DNA from: Candidatus Sulfopaludibacter sp. SbA3
Lineage (GTDB): Bacteria > Acidobacteriota > Terriglobia > 20CM-2-55-15
Length of the DNA stretch: 38,245 bases
Assembly: GCA_945865815.1 (NCBI GenBank)
Contig: CAMBFR010000027.1
Location: 1-38,245, forward strand
Direction of reading: 5' to 3'
Shown here: positions 32,873 through 38,245 of the stretch, in pieces
How the letters are laid out: the number at the start of each line of letters is the position of its first letter
Numbering within the stretch: position 1 is the stretch's first letter
Notes under the pieces: generated by a model
The model's database searches: none
Seen by the model: the letters and a program-made list of their open reading frames with translations, nothing else
What the model was told of the DNA's origin: nothing
Position numbers and translations under genes: made by a program

Positions 32873-33745
32873 ATGACCCGAAGCGGACGATTTAATTTCG
32901 AAACAATTGTTGCCTTTGCCCCGTTGCATGCAGCATGCGTGCTGCTGCTATGGACGCCTTTCGAGTGGTCGTGCCTGGTCTGGCTTGTAGCCACTTACGC
33001 TGTTCGAATGTTCGGGATCACGGCCGGCTATCACCGATACTTCGCCCATCGGTCGTTCAAACTCGATCGCGTTTCTCAATTTGTCCTGGCCTTTCTCGCC
33101 CAGACCAGCGCGCAAATGGGAGTGCTGTGGTGGGCGGCGCATCATCGCACGCACCATCGGTACTCGGACATCGAGGGAGACATGCATTCTCCGGTGCTCA
33201 GGAGCCTGTGGTGGTCGCATATGGGATGGCTCCTGTCGAGTGAGTCCCGTCATTATGAGAGTCGGGTCATTCAGGACTTTGCGAAGTTTCCGGAACTGCG
33301 GCTCCTGAACAAATATCACCGGGTGCCGGCGATCCTTTTCGGCGCGGCGTTGTTTGCGGTGGGTGGCTTTCCCGTCTTCATGTGGGGATTCGTCGTTTCG
33401 ACGGTTGTCCTGTGGCACGGCACTTTTTCAATTAATTCTCTTGCCCACGTCTGGGGATCCAGACCATTTGAGACCGGTGACCAGAGCCGGAACAATTTTT
33501 TCCTCGCCCTGATCACACTGGGAGAGGGCTGGCACAACAATCACCACCAGTTCATGTATAGCGCCCGGCAGGGTTTGCATTGGTGGGAGATTGACATGTC
33601 GTATTACGCATTGAAGGTCCTGAGCCTGTTTGGGATCGTTCGGGAGTTGCGAACGCAGAATCTTTCCGACACTTTCAAAGTTCAGACGGTAATCAATTCC
33701 CGCTCCTCTAATGTGGAGCCGTTGCGGATCGGCAAGTCGACATAA
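32873..33745 (+). CDS. Delta-9-type acyl-CoA/acyl-lipid desaturase
   Basis: A 290-residue membrane di-iron desaturase of the stearoyl-CoA desaturase family. All three histidine boxes are present: HRYFAH (54-59), HRTHH (91-95) and HNNHH in GEGWHNNHHQF near residue 222. Four membrane segments can be seen around them. The short cytochrome-b5 domain found in fungal forms is absent, so electrons come from outside. It lies ten bases after the CFA-synthase-like gene and could make the double bond that enzyme acts on. Confidence 0.92.
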   Translation: MTRSGRFNFETIVAFAPLHAACVLLLWTPFEWSCLVWLVATYAVRMFGITAGYHRYFAHRSFKLDRVSQFVLAFLAQTSAQMGVLWWAAHHRTHHRYSDIEGDMHSPVLRSLWWSHMGWLLSSESRHYESRVIQDFAKFPELRLLNKYHRVPAILFGAALFAVGGFPVFMWGFVVSTVVLWHGTFSINSLAHVWGSRPFETGDQSRNNFFLALITLGEGWHNNHHQFMYSARQGLHWWEIDMSYYALKVLSLFGIVRELRTQNLSDTFKVQTVINSRSSNVEPLRIGKST

Positions 33746-33756
33746 CATCCCCCACT

Positions 33757-33780
33757 GGGACGCTCCCGGCCACGCGTCCC
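33757..33780 (+). terminator. Hairpin after the desaturase gene
   Basis: GGGACGC and GCGTCCC form a perfect 7-bp stem with a ten-base loop, 12 bp past the desaturase stop. There is no T-tract, so this is a weak terminator call. Confidence 0.35.
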
Positions 33781-33816
33781 GGCAACCTTCAACACGACGA
33801 CCCCCGCTTGTTTTAC

Positions 33817-33978
33817 TTATCGGCCCTGATCGAACATCGGCCGGATCAGAAATTTCAAACTGATGAAGCCGTTTCGGATTCCGGCATCGCGGACGAACTC
33901 GGTCACGTCCGGAGTGATGTCGATCATTTCCTGTTTACGGGACGAACGGATTACGAAGGTGTCCAGTTGTGTCTTCAT
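33817..33978 (-). pseudogene. Truncated YjbQ-family gene
   Basis: A 53-codon reading frame starting five bases after the stop of the winged-helix regulator gene. Its first ~38 residues (MKTQLDTFVIRSSRKQEMID, then ITPDVTEFVRDAGIRNGF) match the N-terminus of YjbQ/UPF0047 proteins, some of which have thiamine-phosphate synthase activity. The expected HTTA and NE-D catalytic regions are missing; the frame continues with ISLKFLIRPMFDQGR and stops. The gene has lost its last two thirds, probably by a deletion that joined it to the region behind the desaturase. Confidence 0.6.
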
Positions 33979-33983
33979 GAAGT

Positions 33984-34349
33984 CTATTTCTCGCGTGCAG
34001 CCTGAATCAGGGCTTCCATGTGTTGAAGATAGGCTTCGAGCGCCCGGCGGCCTGATGCTGTCAGCTGGTATTCGGTCTTCGGCACACGTCCTTCGAAATA
34101 TTTCCTGCAGGAAATGTACCGGCCTTCCTCGAGCTTCCGGGCGTGGATGCTGAGGTTCCCGTCCGTTGTCTTCAGGAGCTCTTTCAACTCATTGAAACTC
34201 GACGTCTCGTTGACCGCGAGCGCGCTGACAATTCCCAGGCGCATGGGCTCATGGATCAACCGGTCAATCGATGCAGCCCGGCTTTGCGCCGGCTTGGTCC
34301 GCGCGGGATGTGGCTTTGAAGGCGCCGAGGCTTTGTTTGGTTTAGCCAC
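33984..34349 (-). CDS. Winged-helix transcriptional regulator
   Basis: A 121-residue DNA-binding protein. A basic N-terminal tail ([18 protein letters not shown]) precedes a winged helix of the HTH_34/MarR-ArsR-like class: [47 protein letters not shown], wing [25 protein letters not shown]. The GTG at 34349 has AGGAG five bases upstream and overlaps the stop of the membrane-protein gene (GTGGCTAA), so it is translationally coupled. It is the natural candidate to bind the dyad at 36176-36200 upstream of the same operon. Confidence 0.8.
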   Translation of the reverse strand: MAKPNKASAPSKPHPARTKPAQSRAASIDRLIHEPMRLGIVSALAVNETSSFNELKELLKTTDGNLSIHARKLEEGRYISCRKYFEGRVPKTEYQLTASGRRALEAYLQHMEALIQAAREK

Positions 34350-34932
34350 CGTATCTCCTCGCAATGACGACTCCAAAAACAATTTGGAGAATTCCGAATC
34401 CCAGGGCCATAAACACGTTTGCCAGCGAGAACGGCGCGAAGAGCGCGAATACTCCGATCGCCATGAAGCAACCGCCCATGATCGGAACCACTCGAACCGA
34501 GAATGCTCCGCCGGTCACCACGGCGGCTCCATACAGGAGCAGCCACATTCCCGGCATCAACTGAAAGAGGTCATTCGCGTAGAAAACAACGCTCAATACG
34601 GCCCCGGCGATCATCGCCGGGCAGAGACTCAAAGCAAACTTTCGGCCCGGACCATACAGAAGCGGAGCCTTCACCGCCTTAGCCTTCTGAATCATCGCCC
34701 AGGCGCCAATGGTGAAGGCGAGCATCGCTTCGCCGAGCCACGCAGCGAACCAGAGGTCTCTCGACGGCAGCTGACTTGAAATGAACGCTGTCAGCAGCGC
34801 GCTCACTCCCATCAGGATTCCGCCCCACCCCGGAACCGCAGTAAACGAGCCCGCGCGTTCCATGGTCTCGCGAATGTATTTGAGGTTGTCGTAGGCTCTT
34901 TCGTTGATCGATACGACTTTGTCCGATTTCAT
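34342..34932 (-). CDS. Integral membrane protein of unknown function
   Basis: A 196-residue protein. A charged N-terminus ([26 protein letters not shown]) precedes about five hydrophobic helices. No catalytic motif is seen. It overlaps the CreD-like gene upstream by 4 bp (ATGA) and the regulator gene downstream by 8 bp, so the three are coupled. It may be a membrane sensor or anti-regulator for the winged-helix protein, but this is inferred from position only. Confidence 0.75.
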   Translation of the reverse strand: MKSDKVVSINERAYDNLKYIRETMERAGSFTAVPGWGGILMGVSALLTAFISSQLPSRDLWFAAWLGEAMLAFTIGAWAMIQKAKAVKAPLLYGPGRKFALSLCPAMIAGAVLSVVFYANDLFQLMPGMWLLLYGAAVVTGGAFSVRVVPIMGGCFMAIGVFALFAPFSLANVFMALGFGILQIVFGVVIARRYGG

Positions 34933-36158
34933 GTTCTGAATTTTTCTCCCCAGTTGACCCTGCCCGTCGCCTGCATCACGACGAACAGTGTGATGATCGC
35001 ACCAATTGTTATTGCCAGCCCGGTAAAACCCTGAAAGAAGAAAGCGTAGGAAAACAGGACCAGGAACACGAATTGCGTGCCGGCGGCTTCGATGAGCGCA
35101 AATCGCATATTAACGGCGAGCCTGAGATAACTCACGACGAGAAATATTGAGACGAGAGAACAGATCACGAAGCTCGTGTGAACAGAGACATGGTCCACCA
35201 GATAGGCGAGCAGCAGATGGAAGGCGAAGAAAGCCGATGCCAGGAAAAAGTAGTTCATCGGATGCAGATTGACGTTTCGCACAGTGGTAATGATGAACAT
35301 CAGGAAGAAGAAAAAGAACAGGGAGACGGGCGCGAAATAGCTGATCTGTCCCGCAAGCGGTCCGGGTTGCAGCCTGCGAGGCATCTCCATGGCAATCGCG
35401 TAGGAAGTTGTCACGCTCGAATAATTCCAGTTCAGCTTCCAGCCATTAGAAGTTTCCTCCCGCTTGAGAGGAGACAGGGTGTTCTCCGGGAAATCGATCG
35501 CCGCAAAATTGGTGGTCATATTCAGATCGAAGTCCCGGATGTGCGCCGGCTGTCCCTGAAAGCTGTACGTCCAACGATCGAGACCCTGCGAACGATAGCC
35601 AACGGCAATCTCGACCGTTTCGCCGGGAGCCATTAATTTCGAGCCGCCCACGGATCCTTCGGCGTTGGCGGCATTGGCGTCCGGCGCCGGAACTCCATTG
35701 ATCGTTAAAACAAGGTCATCGTAAGTGCCCTGGTTTGCCGGATATGGAAAACTGAAGTCTACGGATCTGGCCTGCCCTGTCGTGTTGCGGAAGCGGTATA
35801 CCCCTCGGAACGCGACCCTGTATGTGCTGAACCAGAGGAGGCCTTTCTGACGATGTTCCAGCTGTAGATCGACGTCAATCTTTGAGCTTTCCAACGGCAG
35901 AGGGATTGATTCGTCCGCTTGTGTTAGCCGCTCCACAGATTTTCCGTCCTCGATTGTCTTCTCGATGCGTTCCACACGCTCGCTATAGGACGCCGTCGGA
36001 GGCTTCTGCTCCTGCGGTACTCCCCAGGTACTGCTGACACTGTCGCGAAGAGTTTCTGCGGGCAGGGAAGAGCGGTAGTAAATGGTGGAGCCCAGAACGG
36101 CCCAGGCCACCGAAGTACAGACAAAAATGAATGTGATGGCTGCGATTCGTTTCAGCAT
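34929..36158 (-). CDS. CreD-like inner-membrane protein
   Basis: A 409-residue protein resembling the C-terminal part of CreD. An N-terminal membrane segment and an extracytoplasmic beta-rich domain (about residues 30-270, with YRVAFRGVYRFRNTTGQA and DLNMTTNFAAIDFPENTLSPL) are followed by five or six helices carrying the CreD-family signature NVNLHPMNYFFLASAFFAFHLLLAYLVDHV. CreD is tied to envelope stress and beta-lactam response in Gammaproteobacteria; here no CreBC two-component pair is present. It is the first gene of the operon with the membrane protein and regulator, and the dyad at 36176-36200 lies 17 bp upstream of its ATG. Confidence 0.8.
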   Translation of the reverse strand: MLKRIAAITFIFVCTSVAWAVLGSTIYYRSSLPAETLRDSVSSTWGVPQEQKPPTASYSERVERIEKTIEDGKSVERLTQADESIPLPLESSKIDVDLQLEHRQKGLLWFSTYRVAFRGVYRFRNTTGQARSVDFSFPYPANQGTYDDLVLTINGVPAPDANAANAEGSVGGSKLMAPGETVEIAVGYRSQGLDRWTYSFQGQPAHIRDFDLNMTTNFAAIDFPENTLSPLKREETSNGWKLNWNYSSVTTSYAIAMEMPRRLQPGPLAGQISYFAPVSLFFFFFLMFIITTVRNVNLHPMNYFFLASAFFAFHLLLAYLVDHVSVHTSFVICSLVSIFLVVSYLRLAVNMRFALIEAAGTQFVFLVLFSYAFFFQGFTGLAITIGAIITLFVVMQATGRVNWGEKFRT

Positions 36159-36175
36159 GCCGCCCAGAGTATGCG

Positions 36176-36200
36176 AAGTACTTTATAATGTAAAGTACTT
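36176..36200 (-). promoter_or_regulatory. Perfect 10-bp dyad, candidate autoregulatory operator
   Basis: AAGTACTTTA (36176-36185) and TAAAGTACTT (36191-36200) are perfect inverted repeats around a five-base spacer. The minus strand contains -10-like TATAAA inside the dyad, 20-30 bp before the CreD-like start, so a protein bound here would block the promoter. The last gene of that operon is a winged-helix regulator. The dyad also abuts the stop codon of the helicase gene (36201-36203). Confidence 0.6.
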
Positions 36201-38090
36201 TTATTTTCTATGGGTCGGGGCGCGATTCATGAACTCGGCGAGATCTTCGATATCGTTCGTAACCTTGTAGTCCGGCATGCTGGCAAGGAAGACTCGGCCA
36301 TAGGGCTTCGTGGTCAGGCGGTTGTCCAGGATTGCGAGAATTCCGCGATCGGATTTTGAGCGAATCAGCCGGCCAAAGCCCTGCTTCAGCCGCAGTATTG
36401 CGTTCGGCACCTGGTATTCCGAGAACGCATTGCCGCCGTCGCGCTCGATGTCATTCGACCGGGCCGCGACAAGCGGGTCGGTTGGAACCTGGAACGGCAG
36501 TTTGTCGATGATCACGGCGCTGAGGGCCTCTCCCTTCACATCCACGCCCTGCCAGAAGCTTGATGTCGCAAAGAGCACGGCATTCGGCGTCAGTTTGAAT
36601 TCCTCCAGCAACCGGCCCTTCCCGCCGCCCCGGCCCTGGATCAGGCAGGGAAACGGCAGGTCGTCGGACAGAAGCTCGAACGCTTTTTCCATCTGCTGAT
36701 AGCTGGTGAAGAGGACGAACGCCCGGCCTTGCGATGCACGCAAAATGGAGCCAATCTCTTCGACGGCCCGATTGAGGTACGAAGGGTGCCTGTAGTCGGG
36801 CATGGATCTGGGCAGATAGAGCAGCGTCTGGTTCCGTATATTGAATTCCGTGTGGAGTTGCAGTTCGTTGCCCTGGTCAAATCCGATGCGTTTGCGGATG
36901 TATTCAAATGATTCGCCCACCGTCAGCGTTGCCGATGTGAGAACGCACGATGGCAGGTGTCCGAAAAGACGCTCGCGCAACATTCCGGAGACGTCGATCG
37001 GGCATGCCTCAAGAAACACTCCGCGCCCCCGGCGTTCGATCCACGAAACGAAATTTTCAAGCGTACCCGCGCGGAAAACCTCCAACTCGTCGGCTATTTC
37101 GCCGGCTCGGGCCGCCATCCGCTCCCATTCACCGGAGAAGTCTTTTTGACGCTTGAGGCTGCGGCGAGCGTCCTGAAGAGCCCCGATGAGGCCGTCGATG
37201 CCTTCGAGAGAGCCCAGCGGATGCTTTCCTTCGCGAAGCAGCCCAAGGGAATTGAAGAACCGGTCGGACGCGCGCGAGATCGTTTCGATCTCGCCATCGA
37301 GCGTTGTTTCCGAGCCCTCGGCGAGCTTTCGCGCATCGTGGACGAACTCGTGAAGGCGGTAGTTGCTGACGTGAAAGCCGAAATATTCGGTGGCGATGTC
37401 CTCGAGTTCATGAGCTTCATCAAAGATCACGGCGGTGTAGTCCGGAAGGATCGCCGCGACATCCTCCTTGCGAATGGCGAGATCCGCGAAGAACAGGTGG
37501 TGGTTCACAACCACGATGTCGGACTCCATCGCCTTCTGCCTCATCTGCGTGAGGAAACACCGGTCAAAATCCTTGCACTTCGAGCCGAGGCATTTGTCGC
37601 GGCGCGCATCGATTTTGGACCACAGGTCGAGATCGTCGCCGATGTTTCCGAGTTCCGCGCGGTCACCCGTCTCGGTCTGCCCGGCCCATTCGACAATTTC
37701 GCGAAACGCCGGAAGCTCCCTGGGCGTGAAGAGTCCTTCAGCAAACTGCGCGTTGAGCTTCAGCCGGCAGAGGTAGTTGTTGCGGCCCTTCAGGTAAGCG
37801 GCCCGGATCGGCCGGCCGATGGCGCTTTCCAACAGGGGAATGTCCTTGTAGAAGATCTGGTCCTGAAGTGTCTTTGTGCCCGTGGATACCAGCAGCCGCC
37901 GGCCATAGAGAAGCGCCGGCAACAGGTACGCCATCGTTTTTCCGGTTCCCGTACCCGCCTCGATGATCACGTGATTCTGGTCTTCGAGGGCCTGATGAAC
38001 AGCCTCGGCCATCCGGATCTGCGATGGCCGGAACTCATAGTCTTCCAGCCGCCGATCGAGTACTCCTCCGGGTCCGAAAAACTCATCCAT
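36201..38090 (-). CDS. DinG-type Fe-S superfamily 2 DNA helicase
   Basis: A 629-residue XPD/DinG-family 5'-3' helicase. Walker A is EAGTGTGKT (44-52), followed by motif Ia LLVSTGTKTLQDQI. Four cysteines for a [4Fe-4S] cluster appear in NNYLCRLK and DKCLGSKCKDFDRCF. VVVNHHLFFADL and the DEAH box VIFDEAHELED come next. The C-terminal RecA domain has CVLTSATL, FVLFTSYQQMEKAF, FATSSFWQGVDVKGEAL and QGFGRLIRSKSDRG (motif VI). No exonuclease domain is fused. Such helicases unwind R-loops and stalled replication structures. The ATG at 38090 lacks a clear ribosome site. Confidence 0.9.
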   Translation of the reverse strand: MDEFFGPGGVLDRRLEDYEFRPSQIRMAEAVHQALEDQNHVIIEAGTGTGKTMAYLLPALLYGRRLLVSTGTKTLQDQIFYKDIPLLESAIGRPIRAAYLKGRNNYLCRLKLNAQFAEGLFTPRELPAFREIVEWAGQTETGDRAELGNIGDDLDLWSKIDARRDKCLGSKCKDFDRCFLTQMRQKAMESDIVVVNHHLFFADLAIRKEDVAAILPDYTAVIFDEAHELEDIATEYFGFHVSNYRLHEFVHDARKLAEGSETTLDGEIETISRASDRFFNSLGLLREGKHPLGSLEGIDGLIGALQDARRSLKRQKDFSGEWERMAARAGEIADELEVFRAGTLENFVSWIERRGRGVFLEACPIDVSGMLRERLFGHLPSCVLTSATLTVGESFEYIRKRIGFDQGNELQLHTEFNIRNQTLLYLPRSMPDYRHPSYLNRAVEEIGSILRASQGRAFVLFTSYQQMEKAFELLSDDLPFPCLIQGRGGGKGRLLEEFKLTPNAVLFATSSFWQGVDVKGEALSAVIIDKLPFQVPTDPLVAARSNDIERDGGNAFSEYQVPNAILRLKQGFGRLIRSKSDRGILAILDNRLTTKPYGRVFLASMPDYKVTNDIEDLAEFMNRAPTHRK

Positions 38091-38151
38091 AGGGAAAACA
38101 GACTACATTTCCGGCCTGCCGTTTGAGGTCCAGAGTAAGTCCGCAGTCTAC

Positions 38152-38238
38152 CTGTGGGCGCGGGGCTTCAGAGCCGTGCCAGGATCAAACAGGAATTTTT
38201 TTGGAGCTTTGCACGGGGCTGAAGCTCCGCGCCCACAG
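38152..38238. repeat. 28-bp inverted repeat at the right edge
   Basis: Arms at 38152-38179 and 38211-38238 (starting CTGTGGGCGCGG and ending CCGCGCCCACAG) are inverted copies with three mismatches in 28, separated by a 31-base spacer holding a T7 run. A nested stem, GGAGCTT (38203-38209) with AAGCTCC (38222-38228), competes with it. It lies upstream of the helicase gene and no reading frame covers it; a REP-like dispersed repeat is likely. Confidence 0.6.
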
Positions 38239-38245
38239 TCAAGGG

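Noticed and set aside
36957-38126. 389-codon plus-strand open frame
   Set aside because: Antisense to the helicase gene, whose motifs are complete.
1-38245. CRISPR array, prophage or defence island
   Set aside because: No regularly spaced direct repeats, no cas, capsid, integrase or restriction genes; the repeats seen are palindromic and few.

Overview
The window is about 38 kb of GC-rich (near 60% by eye) chromosomal DNA with almost only metabolic, envelope and secreted-protein genes. The content points to a soil-type Acidobacteriota genome. It has an 1108-residue TonB-dependent receptor with an N-terminal carboxypeptidase-regulatory-like domain, TPR proteins with the same kind of N-terminal domain, a PQQ-type beta-propeller dehydrogenase, a tannase-family protein, a fused membrane/spermidine-synthase protein, a cytochrome c/copper-monooxygenase fusion, a membrane pyrophosphatase and many intergenic palindromes. 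The phylum is an inference from gene style; there is no rRNA or marker gene. No tRNA, rRNA, CRISPR array, prophage or intact insertion sequence was found.

Layout. Positions 257-2722 (minus) form a glycan or lipid-glycosylation cassette: family 2 glycosyltransferase, SDR epimerase/dehydratase, SAM methyltransferase. Next come a divergent pair, a PQQ-type dehydrogenase (minus) and a tannase-family esterase homologue (plus), then an OprP/OprO-type porin. Two copies of a ~230 bp, highly palindromic element lie at 28-257 and 6229-6457, each at the 3' end of genes. Positions 8295-10032 encode two overlapping peptide-type ABC permeases behind a structured leader. Positions 10051-12120 encode a K+-dependent-type membrane pyrophosphatase. 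A minus-strand run follows (15812 down to 12373): queE, queC, two TPR proteins and a small membrane-anchored YHS-like protein. Then come the fused MFS/spermidine synthase, an NHL beta-propeller, the TonB-dependent receptor and an NhaC antiporter.

From 24848 the genes are mostly on plus: a TIGR04076-like protein coupled to an aldo/keto reductase, then the most unusual cluster. That cluster is a Tat-exported thiamine-diphosphate enzyme (26744-28678), a c-type cytochrome (28705-29172) and the frameshifted remains of a CPxCGM metal-binding protein. It converges on a cytochrome c/copper monooxygenase and a small secreted protein. A group II intron reverse-transcriptase relic lies at 31369-31620. 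A cyclopropane-synthase-like methyltransferase and a delta-9-type desaturase follow, probably acting in sequence on membrane lipids. The right end has an overlapping operon (CreD-like protein, membrane protein, winged-helix regulator, truncated YjbQ) with a perfect 10-bp dyad at its promoter, then a DinG-type Fe-S helicase and a long palindrome at the edge.

The strongest candidate for an undescribed system is the exported ThDP enzyme paired with a cytochrome c: its architecture suggests periplasmic oxidation or decarboxylation of a 2-oxo acid with electrons passed to a cytochrome. Several genes are broken or degenerate (tannase nucleophile Ser to Gly, SDR Tyr to Asn, a frameshifted signal peptide, three gene relics), so the region shows both decay and specialisation.
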